Shown: positions 8,858-16,845 of the stretch, in pieces
Layout: every line of letters starts with the position of its first letter
Numbering within the stretch: the first letter of the stretch is position 1
Assembly: GCF_963666675.1 (NCBI RefSeq)
Contig: NZ_OY762929.1
Location: 5,056,001 to 5,120,000 of the forward strand
Reading direction: 5' to 3'
Length of the DNA: 64,000 nt
Origin: an uncultured Desulfobacter sp.
Lineage (GTDB): Bacteria > Desulfobacterota > Desulfobacteria > Desulfobacterales > Desulfobacteraceae
The notes under the pieces: generated by a model
What the model was told of the DNA's origin: nothing
What the model saw: only the letters and a program-made list of their open reading frames with translations
The model's database searches: none
Position numbers and translations under genes: made by a program

Positions 8858-9143
8858 CTACTCACCCCGGTTGAAATCAGCACGGGGAATTTCATTCACC
8901 AACGCCAACTGAATGACAACGAGCGAATTCACTCCTTTGTTCGCCATGGTTTGCAGGTAACTCGAAAGCCGACAATAAGCATGGGCATGTCGTTGACGTC
9001 GAAAGCACCCTGATATTTTCGGTTTCACCTTTGCCATACGAAGATCTCGTTCCGCCCGGTTGTTGGTGAGGGAAAGATAAAGGAGGGGGACCGGAAGATT
9101 TCGGGGCTCAATGTAAATGCGAAATTTCTCAACCTTATCGATT
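8858..9143 (-). pseudogene. IS66-family TnpC transposase, C-terminal relic
   Basis: Reading the minus strand from about 9143 to the TAG at 8858 gives one open frame containing LTNNRAERDLRMAKVKPKIS and SYLQTMANKGVNSL. This is the conserved C-terminal block of IS66 TnpC (NN-x-AER-x-LR). No start codon or DDE core remains. It differs from the two intact IS66 copies further right and so records an older, unrelated IS66 insertion. The surrounding bases 8713-9275 contain no other gene that I can support. Confidence 0.75.
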
Positions 9144-9275
9144 TATTAAAATTCAATATAATTTCACAGGTTCTTACAGTCATTTCAGCAAGTTGAAATT
9201 TGGTCAAAAGCTCTAAAAAAGAATACCAGCGGAAGATATTGGGAAGTGTCGTTGCCCAGAAGTGTGGGGAACAAA

Positions 9276-9569
9276 TTACATTAAGTTTTTGTCTATATCC
9301 ATTTTCCCATGCAAAATACCAATTATATCAATATAGCTGTCTGAAATAAGATAAAAAATGATGTGTTTCCGTACAGGAAAGGAATAATATCCTGGAACAA
9401 TTTCAGGCCGATGTTTTCCGAGCCTCGGATTATCTGCAAGTTGGTTAAGTTTGTCCTCAACATCTTGAAGATATTTTTCAGCTTGCTTCTCATCCCAAGT
9501 TTCAACAGTATAATTCCAGATGTCTATTAAATCAGATTTTGCAGAAGGAGTGAGGCGGTATTTATGCAT
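9276..9569 (-). CDS. parE: ParE/RelE-superfamily toxin
   Basis: Toxin of 97 aa. Typical ParE layout: N-terminal YRLTPSAKSDLIDIWNYT, helical middle with QAEKYLQDVEDKLNQLADNP, then the GKHRPEIVPGYYSFPVRKHIIFY core and a C-terminal IDIIGILHGKMD strand. Family members poison DNA gyrase. Length is normal for the family. Its start overlaps the end of the antitoxin gene by 8 bases, the usual translationally coupled order (antitoxin first). Confidence 0.9.
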   Translation of the reverse strand: MHKYRLTPSAKSDLIDIWNYTVETWDEKQAEKYLQDVEDKLNQLADNPRLGKHRPEIVPGYYSFPVRKHIIFYLISDSYIDIIGILHGKMDIDKNLM

Positions 9570-9810
9570 TCCTGGCCTCAGTAATAATTTCGCTCACTGA
9601 TTGGGCAACAATTTCTCCCCGTTTAACTTGCTCAGCACCAATCGATAAGCGTTCTCTTAACATTTCAAGTTTCATGTGCTGTACTAATTCTTCATTTTTT
9701 TCCCAGAACCGCAAAGCGTCCCGAATCACTTCACTGGCATTGTTGTAATAACCTGATGCTACTTTTTGTTTAACCCGGGTTTCAAGCTCAGGTGTTAGTG
9801 AGATATGCAT
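9562..9810 (-). CDS. parD: ParD-type ribbon-helix-helix antitoxin
   Basis: Antitoxin of 82 aa with N-terminal MHISLTPELETRVKQKVASG and YYNNASEVIRDALRFWE, the ParD/CC2985 ribbon-helix-helix pattern. The C-terminal half is a helical toxin-binding tail. GGAGG lies before the ATG. It binds and neutralises the ParE encoded next to it and is expected to repress the operon through the palindromic promoter just upstream. Confidence 0.9.
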   Translation of the reverse strand: MHISLTPELETRVKQKVASGYYNNASEVIRDALRFWEKNEELVQHMKLEMLRERLSIGAEQVKRGEIVAQSVSEIITEARNA

Positions 9811-9845
9811 ACGAGCCTCCTTATCTATTTGATATACTAATTATA

Positions 9846-9873
9846 ATTATAATCAAACTACAAACATTGTCAA
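9846..9873 (-). promoter_or_regulatory. parDE promoter with overlapping AT palindrome
   Basis: On the minus strand TTGACA (9868-9873) and TATAAT (9846-9851) are spaced by 16 bases, a near-consensus promoter 36 bases upstream of parD. The -10 region lies in the perfect palindrome ATTATAATTATAAT, a good candidate ParD operator for autorepression. Confidence 0.65.
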
Positions 9874-9993
9874 TCTTTGAAAAAGCACATCTGTAAGATT
9901 CGGAAGACCTATCCCGATGTGTCAGGATAGTTGTCGTGTCGAACGAAAAGCCAATAAGACAATTTGAACAGGGCGTGGAATGGATATGAAAAC

Positions 9994-10488
9994 GTGGAGT
10001 ATACACAAGAATTCAAAACGGCAATGATTCAGAAAATTCTTTTAAACCCAGGCACGCCGATGGTAAACTTTTCAAAAGAGGCTAACGTTCCAAATTCAAC
10101 GGTAGCAACCTGGCTAAGAAATTACAAAAAAAGGAATGGGAGTACAGTGGGCTCGAAGAAGAAAACCTGGTCAGCCGAGAGGAAATTTCAGGCAGTATTG
10201 GAAACTGCGTCGTTAAGTGAAGCAGAAAAAAATGAATATTGCCGGAAACATGGAATATACCCGGAACAGTTAGAAGAGTGGAAGAAAGACTGTATATCCG
10301 GATGTAGAAAGAGCCCCGATCAAAATTTTGTCAAGAAAACCAAGCAAAAAGAGCAAGAATTGCAACGCAAGACTAAAGCCCTTGAAAAAGAATTAACCCG
10401 TAAGGAGAAAGCGTTAGCAGAAGCTGCCGCCCTGCTTGTGTTAAAAAAAAAAGTCCAGGACATCTGGGGGGACAAAGGGGAAGAATGA
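9994..10488 (+). CDS. IS3-like transposase OrfA (HTH subunit)
   Basis: DNA-binding half of a two-gene transposase. An N-terminal helix-turn-helix (EFKTAMIQKILLNPG...NVPNSTVATWLRNYKK), a second helical DNA-binding segment around EYCRKHGIYPEQLEEWKKDC, and a C-terminal leucine-rich coiled coil ending ALAEAAALLVLKKKVQDIWG. I chose GTG at 9994, which gives the start VEYTQEFK seen in relatives; a TTG at 9964 is possible. Its stop overlaps the OrfB start as ATGA, so OrfB is made by coupling rather than needing a frameshift. Confidence 0.8.
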   Translation: MEYTQEFKTAMIQKILLNPGTPMVNFSKEANVPNSTVATWLRNYKKRNGSTVGSKKKTWSAERKFQAVLETASLSEAEKNEYCRKHGIYPEQLEEWKKDCISGCRKSPDQNFVKKTKQKEQELQRKTKALEKELTRKEKALAEAAALLVLKKKVQDIWGDKGEE

Positions 10489-11531
10489 TTCCTACTGAAG
10501 ACAAAATGCAGATATTGTCTTTGGTGGAAGAAGCTTGTAAATCCGGTGCTCGCCAATGTAAGGCTTGTGAAATAATAGGAATTTCAGAAAGGACCTTACA
10601 GCGGTGGCAGAAAAAAACGACTGCTGAAATAGAAGATAAGCGCCCCCATGCAGAAAGAAATCCTGCAAACAAATTGTCTGAAGAAGAAAAACATATGATT
10701 ATAGATATTTGTAATAGTCAGGAGTATGGAAGCTTACCGCCAAGCCAGATTGTTCCCATGCTTTGTGATCAGGGGATCTATGTCGCATCCGAAGCAAGCT
10801 TCTATAGGACACTGAGAGAGAACGGTCTTCAGAACCATAGAGGTAAAACCCGGTATAAAACAAATAAAAAACCGACGGGTTTTACAGCAACAGGGCCTAA
10901 TCAGGTCTGGACATGGGATATAACCTACCTTCCAGCGGCGCTAAAGGGTTCGTTTTATTACCTTTATATGATAACGGATATTTACAGTCGTAAGATAGTA
11001 GCTTGGGAAGTCCATGACAGGCAAAGTGATGAGCTGGCCTCCGAGCTTGTAAAAAGGGGGTATCTGTCAGAGGGTGTAAATGGCAATGAAATAGTGCTTC
11101 ATTCAGATAATGGCTCCCCGATGAAAGGTGCGACCATGCTGTGCACTCTTCAGCAACTTGGAGTTGTCCCCTCATTCAGTCGGCCGTCGGTAAGTAACGA
11201 TAATCCTTATTCAGAAGCATTGTTCAAAACCCTGAAATATGCCCCTTCATACCCTTCCGGCCCTTTTGAGAGCTTGGAGGCCTGTAGAGAATGGGTACTG
11301 AATTTTGTTCGCTGGTACAATAATGTCCACCGTCACAGTGGTATAAAATTTGTTACCCCAAATGAAAGGCATACAGGGGCAGATAGGACGATTTTAGAGG
11401 CCCGTCAAAAGGTATATCTGGAAGCAAAGGCAAAAAAACCAGAACGTTGGAGCCGTGGAATCAGAGATTGGACTGTGGTAACAGAAGTCTCTCTTAATCC
11501 TGAAAAAAACGATAACCGTCCAGCAGCTTAA
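10485..11531 (+). CDS. IS3-like transposase OrfB (DDE catalytic subunit)
   Basis: Catalytic subunit of 348 aa with an rve integrase core. Helix-turn-helix at residues 15-45 (CKACEIIGISERTLQRWQKK), an HTH_21-like segment, then catalytic Asp in TWDITYLP, second Asp in LHSDNGSPM and Glu in NPYSEALFKTLKY, the D-D-35-E arrangement. The C-terminal portion contains FVRWYNNVHRHSGIKFVTP. It is about 60 per cent similar by eye to the OrfB at 21464-22519, so the two elements are different members of one subgroup. Confidence 0.88.
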   Translation: MIPTEDKMQILSLVEEACKSGARQCKACEIIGISERTLQRWQKKTTAEIEDKRPHAERNPANKLSEEEKHMIIDICNSQEYGSLPPSQIVPMLCDQGIYVASEASFYRTLRENGLQNHRGKTRYKTNKKPTGFTATGPNQVWTWDITYLPAALKGSFYYLYMITDIYSRKIVAWEVHDRQSDELASELVKRGYLSEGVNGNEIVLHSDNGSPMKGATMLCTLQQLGVVPSFSRPSVSNDNPYSEALFKTLKYAPSYPSGPFESLEACREWVLNFVRWYNNVHRHSGIKFVTPNERHTGADRTILEARQKVYLEAKAKKPERWSRGIRDWTVVTEVSLNPEKNDNRPAA

Positions 11532-11600
11532 TATAAAGGTTACCCCCAGACATAATTATGTTTTTCCCTTATCCCCAAAAAAAATCCTGCGGGAATGGAA

Positions 11601-11665
11601 GGATAAGTCAAGAAAAAAATGGGAGGGACCCTCTGGGAGGAACCGATTTTTTTCTTGACTTATCC
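11601..11665. repeat. 20 bp perfect inverted repeat inside IS3-like copy A
   Basis: Positions 11601-11620 are the exact reverse complement of 11646-11665, with a 25 base loop. It lies between the end of OrfB and the element's right end. The IS3-like copy inside the large transposon has a different hairpin at the same relative place, which argues that the structure and not the sequence is conserved. Confidence 0.8.
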
Positions 11666-11770
11666 TGGAATGGAGCTACAAATTTTTTGGGGTAAGGGTA
11701 AAAACAACAGTGAAAATTTATACCTAAAAATTTCACAAAAAATGCGCTTGAGGCGACAACTTTCTTGACA

Positions 11771-11926
11771 AACACCGCTATTGAGTATGATGCTTTTTGC
11801 CAATGGTTATTGAGACGGTAAAAAGATGGCTGGATAAAACGAACTCAAAACGTAAATGGAGTTGAGGTACACTATGTTGAAAACACAAAAACTGGACAAG
11901 TACTCGACTTCAAATTTAAGGATTGA
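11771..11926 (+). pseudogene. C-terminal relic of a polymorphic-toxin-like gene
   Basis: One frame runs from the right end of the IS to the TGA at 11924-11926, interrupted by a single TAA at 11819-11821. After that stop it reads DGWIKRTQNVNGVEVHYVEN followed by TKTGQVLDFKFKD. A short tail ending right before a small gene with immunity-protein character is typical of the tip of an Rhs or contact-dependent toxin. I do not recognise the toxin family. Everything upstream was lost to the IS insertion or an adjacent deletion, so the toxin cannot be made. Confidence 0.5.
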
Positions 11927-11929
11927 TTG

Positions 11930-12270
11930 ATGCGTTTTATAAACGAATTATTGAAAACTATTGATGAATGGAATAAGGACCCTATCGAGGATGAGTGGGT
12001 TTTTGAGACATTCAGGGAAAGATATGTAAGCCCGATGTGGTTAGAGGAAAATGTTGCTGTGATGCCAGACAGAGTTCTTAAAATTTTGGAAAATCTTATA
12101 GATAGGTTATCATCTCTATCAGAACCTCTATATTTCCATCAACCGGATGCTCTAATAACGGCTTTAAAGCGCCTTCTCCAAGAGGCTGATTTGTCAGATA
12201 ACAATGAATTTATAAATAGAGTTTTGAATATTCAAGATTGGTTCTTGGATCATGGTGTTAAAGAATTAGA
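11930..12270 (+). pseudogene. Probable immunity gene, 5' part, split by the Tn552-like transposon
   Basis: Small acidic helical protein (MRFINELLKTIDEWNKDP...), located 3 bases after the toxin tail, the standard immunity position; family not recognised. The genuine frame stops at the transposon end: beyond 12270 the residues VAARNKNAQGSE come from the transposon terminus. Joining 12270 to 34980 with one ATTAGA copy gives ...GVKELEVLFETV and a stop at 34999-35001, a 120 aa protein in exact frame (363 bases). The truncated product ends only about seven native residues short, so it could retain activity. An alternative start is TTG at 11927. Confidence 0.65.
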
Positions 12271-12443
12271 TGTAGCGGCTCGGAATAAAAACGCCCAGGG
12301 CTCGGAATAATTCCAATTTTGGGCTCTGATTATACGTTACTACGAGGTAAGCTGGGCTCACATTATACGTTAATAGGCTCGGAATAATTGATTCGGGCTC
12401 GGAATAACTCAAACCGGGCTCACTTTATACGTTACTACAATCA
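12271..12443 (+). repeat. Transposon left terminal inverted repeat with seven GGCTC-led units
   Basis: Within the repeat a GGCTC core recurs at 12277, 12299, 12322, 12355, 12376, 12396 and 12417. Units 1, 2, 5 and 6 read GGCTCGGAATAA; units 3, 4 and 7 read GGCTC followed by a TTATACGTTA block. Such arrays are transposase-binding sites in Tn7/Tn552-type ends. The spacing is about 20-23 bases with one 33 base gap. Confidence 0.85.
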
Positions 12444-12465
12444 TAAAAAAAATTTCATCAAATTT

Positions 12466-13449
12466 TCAAATTGGTACCCCAACAGCAAGCATTTCTCGCT
12501 GAAGTTCTTGCCCCTGACTGGCTGACAATTTACCTTTTAGAAATGATCTGATAATTGACGGTTTTACATTGAGCATTTCAGACAAATTTTTAACATTGAA
12601 GCCATATCGAATCAGCCTGGGTTCAATATCATTAATATCCTTAGCAATCACCGACTTGACGATATCTTCAGTGACTAGTTTTATGCCAATCTTGTAGGCC
12701 TCTTCAAGAGATAGTGTCAAATGATACCCAATTTGTAAGGGAGTAAGTAGGCTCTCAGCAAGAAGATCAACCGCGTCGTCAGTTATGATAGAGTCAATTT
12801 TAACTCCGGATTTCGTGCATTTATTGATTATCCATTCAATATATTCCCTCTTACTGGCTACAATACCATCCATGGTAAAAATATCAGCACGAGATCCGAT
12901 TTCCTCTAAAATTGGCCGTTGTAAATCACATTTCAACTTCGGGTGGCCGGCTATCAGTATCGAGAGACATCCCCCATCCATATTGACGGTTTCAAATAAT
13001 CGCTTCAAACCCTTTAAGGTATTTGCATGCAGATCATGGGCCTCGTCGATAAAAAGGACAACAGGCTTTTGTTTGTCTTTAATAATTTTTTTAAGTTTTC
13101 GTATTCTCTTTTCTGGATGTGTGGGAATTTTAATATCTGAATTGTCAGCCTTTTTCCCTGCTAAATCAAGAAATAGTGCAACTATCAGCATTGGAATGGT
13201 TACTCTTTTCTTATCAATTGACAAAGACCTGGATACGATGACTTCACCATCTTTTTCCAATGTCGTCTGAAAATTTTTCAGCACAGTCGTTTTCCCACAC
13301 CCTACAATACCGGAAACTGCAATAATTTTCCCTTTTTGAATGGAAAACTTGATGTCCTCTTTCAATTTTTTCAGATATTGTGTCTCGAAATATTCAGCTT
13401 GCCTGAACTCTTTTACAATATCAAAGTGTTTCATCACGTCGTTTAGCAT
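12466..13449 (-). CDS. Transposition ATPase, TniB/TnsC/MuB type
   Basis: AAA+ ATPase of 327 aa that would bind target DNA and activate the DDE transposase. Walker A is SGIVGCGKTTVL near residue 52 and Walker B is VVLFIDEAHDL near residue 135; the sensor region is LSILIAGHPKL. The C-terminus ends in a small helix-turn-helix-like segment (NLSEMLNVKPSIIRSFLKGK). ATG at 13449 is used because AAAGGAG lies 7 bases upstream; the frame opens 12 codons earlier. It overlaps the transposase gene by 29 bases, so the two are coupled, and its end lies 23 bases inside the terminal repeat. Confidence 0.85.
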   Translation of the reverse strand: MLNDVMKHFDIVKEFRQAEYFETQYLKKLKEDIKFSIQKGKIIAVSGIVGCGKTTVLKNFQTTLEKDGEVIVSRSLSIDKKRVTIPMLIVALFLDLAGKKADNSDIKIPTHPEKRIRKLKKIIKDKQKPVVLFIDEAHDLHANTLKGLKRLFETVNMDGGCLSILIAGHPKLKCDLQRPILEEIGSRADIFTMDGIVASKREYIEWIINKCTKSGVKIDSIITDDAVDLLAESLLTPLQIGYHLTLSLEEAYKIGIKLVTEDIVKSVIAKDINDIEPRLIRYGFNVKNLSEMLNVKPSIIRSFLKGKLSASQGQELQREMLAVGVPI

Positions 13450-15103
13450 CCAGTCTCCTTTTCGATGATGATCTGAAATAATCACGAATTTGTGAAATCA
13501 CCTCTTTTTTCTTAAGTGTTTCAATAAGGATTTCATCAATACAATTTAATTGTTCAGGTGTCAGCTTTGCTAACGGCATACCTAAATAATCCGATATGGC
13601 CTTTTTGGCTTCAATGGTATTCGTAAAGGTAAATTCCTGGAAGGGATCAGGATCTTCAAATTTGTTAATTACAGTTTCCGTAGGCAGCTTTTTTAATAAC
13701 GATCCCGGTACTCGGGGATCATCAGCTAAAACACTTAAGGGAATTTTTATTTCATTGGCTAATTTTTCAATTCGGTCAGCCTTCTTTTCCAAAACTGTTT
13801 TACTACGAGATCGGTACTTATTAAACGGTATTACACTTTCAACTGGTTTATAAGGACCAAATTTTTTTTCACCACATTCAACATACAATTCATTATCAAA
13901 CAGTCCCCACCAAACGACCACCTCACTGCCGGCCAATTCATGAGAAACGTCATATTTAATGCCGTTGACCGTTACTGTCGCGTCAGGATTGATTTTTCTG
14001 TTTTCAGGTTCACGCGTGAATGTGCAAAACCGGTCCCAGGGGCACATTTTTTGAATTCCGGTGTTGGGGATGTTTTTGATCCAATCATCCAACCTGGAAT
14101 GGGGTTCTGTCCTATGATCTCTCTCGTTGTATCGCAAAATATAATTGATCAGCCACTGATTCGCTTCGTCAATATTCTCTGGTGTGTGAAAATGATAAAG
14201 CGTTTCATGAACTTCTTTTACAGTACGAAAAGGTCTTTCTACCTTTCCCTTTGCACGAGCTGTTGTCCGCCGACCATCTTTCCCTTTCGGCGGATGTTTT
14301 AAAATTTCTATTCCCAAAAAATTCATAACTCGAATAAAAATACCGCTTTTTGAAATAGGGCCGTTATCCATATAGATTGTCTTGGGTATTCCCTGAAGCG
14401 GAAATCCTTCCACATCTTTGGAGGCCATAGCTCTATACAAAAAACGCAATGCCGCTTCTACGTCTTCACCATAGACTGCGTGATATTCCTGATAAGCGAC
14501 ACCGCTTCGGTCATCAACAACACTATAAAGCATTAACTGGGGTTTTCTGGTCTTTGGATCTATCCACTCCGGCCATCTCGGTAATTTTTTTAAATCTGAG
14601 GGACTCAAATCGAATTGCCAGCACTCATTTGAATACCTGGCCTGGAATCTTGTAACTGCAGGTTCAATAAAACAAAGTTCGGTTGTGTAACCCCACTTTT
14701 TCAGATATTTATTAATCGTACTTTTCTTGATCATCCCTTTCGGCGGCTTGAGGTATCCATAAGGAGTGTCCACCCCATGCATTTCCAAGATCCTGATAAT
14801 TTCTGCTGTCGAGAGCCTATGATTCTTTTTATTGCTTGATTTGACTTTTATCGCCGCGATCACTTCACAGTATTTTTTCAAATCCTTTTTTTCGATGGAT
14901 CGGGGACTGCCATAATCAGATCTTCGAAGCGGTTTGGGGGTTTTACGTTCCCGCAATCGCCTGTAGACAGTGTTTATAGAAACACCATAAAGATCAGCAA
15001 ATTCAATGATGATTTCTTTTCTTTCCGAACTCCTGAAAGGCAGTGATTCAATTCGATTGATTAATTCGAACAATCGTTCTTCAGGAATTCTTTTTTGAGG
15101 CAT
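13421..15103 (-). CDS. DDE transposase, TniA / Tn552 type
   Basis: Catalytic transposase of about 560 aa. An N-terminal helix-turn-helix region (EFADLYGVSINTVYRRLRER), a second DNA-binding segment with the KKWGYT motif, then the rve core: Asp in ECWQFDLSPSD, Asp in IYMDNGPISKSG and Glu in KGKVERPFRTVKE. A Mu-type C-terminal beta domain follows (VNGIKYDVSHELAGSEVVVW). ATG at 15103 lies 4 bases after the resolvase stop; a TTG at 15115 would overlap it. The gene order resolvase-transposase-ATPase, all pointing towards the left end, matches Tn552/Tn5053 logic with the ATPase last. Confidence 0.9.
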   Translation of the reverse strand: MPQKRIPEERLFELINRIESLPFRSSERKEIIIEFADLYGVSINTVYRRLRERKTPKPLRRSDYGSPRSIEKKDLKKYCEVIAAIKVKSSNKKNHRLSTAEIIRILEMHGVDTPYGYLKPPKGMIKKSTINKYLKKWGYTTELCFIEPAVTRFQARYSNECWQFDLSPSDLKKLPRWPEWIDPKTRKPQLMLYSVVDDRSGVAYQEYHAVYGEDVEAALRFLYRAMASKDVEGFPLQGIPKTIYMDNGPISKSGIFIRVMNFLGIEILKHPPKGKDGRRTTARAKGKVERPFRTVKEVHETLYHFHTPENIDEANQWLINYILRYNERDHRTEPHSRLDDWIKNIPNTGIQKMCPWDRFCTFTREPENRKINPDATVTVNGIKYDVSHELAGSEVVVWWGLFDNELYVECGEKKFGPYKPVESVIPFNKYRSRSKTVLEKKADRIEKLANEIKIPLSVLADDPRVPGSLLKKLPTETVINKFEDPDPFQEFTFTNTIEAKKAISDYLGMPLAKLTPEQLNCIDEILIETLKKKEVISQIRDYFRSSSKRRLDAKRRDETL

Positions 15104-15107
15104 TGCT

Positions 15108-15680
15108 TTATCCAATATCCGGCATAGAAACGTACCGATACAATGTAGCCCTTGAAATATTCAGGGTTTTACAAATATCATTTATTTTCATGTTTTTATC
15201 GGCATGTAATCTTTTTGCCGATAACACTTTCGGGTTATCCGGACGGATCGGCTTGCGACCGCCAACAACCCCGCGAGATCTCGCAGCGGATAATCCAGAC
15301 CTTGTTCTTTCCCGGATAAGTTCCCGTTCAAATTGAGAAAGAGCAGCAAAAATATTGAAAACGAGTTCACCCGATGCAGATGTTGTATCGATAACACCGT
15401 CATGCAGCGATTTGAAACCGATACCCCTGGATTTAAGATCATTAATAATGGTAACCAAATGCTGCATAGATCGGCCCAATCTGTCCAATCGCCAGACAAC
15501 CAACGTATCTCCTTTTTTAAGGAACTGCAAACATTCTTCTAACCCTGGTCTTTCACTTTTGGCCCCACTGGCAATATCGGAAAAAACGCGGACGCAATTA
15601 GAGGATTGCAGTTCATGAACTTGAGATTGTAGATTTTGGTCGCCTGTGCTTATTCTGGCATAACCTATAAATCGTTCCAT
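15108..15680 (-). CDS. Serine resolvase/invertase of the transposon
   Basis: Small serine recombinase of 190 aa that would resolve cointegrates formed by replicative transposition. The catalytic Ser is in the start motif MERFIGYARISTGDQNLQSQ. Arg-rich active-site segments VVWRLDRLGRSM and QFERELIRERTRSGL follow, then the long E helix and a C-terminal helix-turn-helix (KINDICKTLNISRATLYRYV). ATG at 15680 has AAGGAG 6 bases upstream; the frame extends 65 codons further up but without recombinase similarity. It is the first gene of the transposition operon. Confidence 0.93.
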   Translation of the reverse strand: MERFIGYARISTGDQNLQSQVHELQSSNCVRVFSDIASGAKSERPGLEECLQFLKKGDTLVVWRLDRLGRSMQHLVTIINDLKSRGIGFKSLHDGVIDTTSASGELVFNIFAALSQFERELIRERTRSGLSAARSRGVVGGRKPIRPDNPKVLSAKRLHADKNMKINDICKTLNISRATLYRYVSMPDIG

Positions 15681-15697
15681 ATGATACTCCTTGAACT

Positions 15698-15845
15698 TAA
15701 TAGTCTCATCTATTTTGGGTATTGTCAAGATAATGTGATTTTGATTTTTAAGACTTAATTTGAGACACAAAGATGGCTGATTTCTCGTTCTCAATAGCCA
15801 AAATAAAATCAGTCCCATCAAACGATCGTTTTTTGAGACTTCAAA
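15698..15845. promoter_or_regulatory. Candidate res site and promoter region of the resolvase
   Basis: This gap holds four GAGAC/GTCTC-type half-sites: TAGTCTCATC near 15700, AATTTGAGACAC near 15756, GTTCTCAATAG near 15786 and TTTTGAGACTTC near 15832. Serine resolvases bind three subsites immediately upstream of their own gene, so this spacing fits a res locus. Pairing of half-sites into subsites I, II and III is not certain. The remaining AT-rich bases to 16099 show no gene. Confidence 0.4.
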
Positions 15846-16099
15846 ATTTAATATGATTTTCATTTTTTCGGGCAAAATATTCGCGGGTCTTAACTTTTTA
15901 CCAAAAGTCTAAGAAAAGCTTTTAAGAAAAAAACTATCTAAATTATAACATTTTTTACCGAGAAGATTATTTCCTACTTATGAAGAAGATATTGAATTTA
16001 CACCACAGTTTTTTATTAGAAAACCAGGCATGATCATTGCTGCTATCGATAGTCCTTATTGAATATGAAAATATTGTATCAACCCAGCGGAGATTGAGA

Positions 16100-16695
16100 A
16101 TGAATGACCTGATGGAGTGCCAAAAAGAGGTATCGTTGAATGCGATCATAATCGGATTGTTTAAGGCATATTGGATGTCTTCCGTCATATTGGGTGCCTG
16201 GCTTTGCTTATTGCCCAAGCCCACTATGGCGGCCAACGTCAATAGCAGCATCCAGCTTGTTAAAGCCCCTGTTTCATATGACGCTCAGACCCAAACCGGT
16301 ACCATAGAGGTTACGTTGCAAAATACCGGCACCGTAGATTTGAGTTATCCCATAAAGGTTGCCGTTATGGAAATCTTCTACTCCCTGGACAATGCAGACT
16401 TGGACGGTGACGGGGATGTAGACGGCAAGGACCTGGCATGTTTTAATCGCCTGACCGGGACGCCCGATGAAATTGCTCTGGCAGACTTTATTGGACACTA
16501 CGGGCGTACGGATATTTTATCCGCAACAGAAACAGACCTCTCGGATTTTCAGATAACCAACAGTGCCGGCAGCACCCCTGAAGGGTTGCCATATTGGGTT
16601 TATCCCGCCCAGGAGACGGGGCAGGTATTAGCTCCGGGCGAAGAAACCGATCCCCTTGCCTGGCAGGTTCATATTCCTGTTGATGCATTTCAAGC
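16100..16695 (+). pseudogene. Cargo gene A, part 1: secreted protein N-terminus, broken by IS66
   Basis: First 198 codons of a secreted protein. ATG at 16100 follows GGAG; a hydrophobic stretch around WMSSVILGAWLCLLPKP with TMAA gives a Sec signal peptide, possibly with a later start at ATG 16172. A dockerin/EF-hand-like loop DADLDGDGDVDGKDLACF sits near residue 105, so calcium binding is likely. Ends at the 8 bp IS66 target repeat TTTCAAGC (16688-16695). Excising the IS66 joins it in frame to 19302. I cannot name the family; the rest of the protein has Fn3-like, thrombospondin-3-like and cyclase-like parts. Confidence 0.7.
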
Positions 16696-16845
16696 GTGTC
16701 CTTTCGGCAAGCCTGTGTAAATCAAAAAAATTAAGATAACATTCAAAACAGACCCGATCCAAAAAAACAGTGTGTAAGGCGATGAGGGATAGTTTGCAGT
16801 GCAAAAATGTGTCTCAAAACATACTGGATTGGCTAAAAGGTCGTT

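Larger units (their letters stand above)
9920..11770 (+). mobile_element. IS3-like element, copy A (outside the large transposon)
   Basis: Two coupled transposase genes are bounded by imperfect inverted repeats: TGTCAGGATAGTTGTCG at 9920 and CGACAACTTTCTTGACA ending at 11770, giving the TG...CA ends usual for the family. About 1.85 kb, longer than most IS3 elements because of a 240 base 3' non-coding stretch with a large hairpin. No target duplication is visible; left flank and right flank carry unrelated sequence, so the insertion was probably followed by a deletion of the left part of the toxin gene that it now borders. Confidence 0.75.

Noticed and set aside
9920..11770. Target-site duplication for IS3-like copy A
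   Set aside because: The bases next to the two ends (CCGATG and AACACC) do not match; a deletion after insertion is more likely.
11927..12310. Intact 127 aa gene
   Set aside because: The last 12 residues are encoded by the transposon terminus; the natural end lies at 34980-35001.
12277..12440. Regularly spaced GGCTC repeats that resemble a short CRISPR array
   Set aside because: Units are only partly alike, spacers are not unique-length, no cas gene is near, and the whole block is mirrored at 34801-34973, which identifies it as a transposon end.
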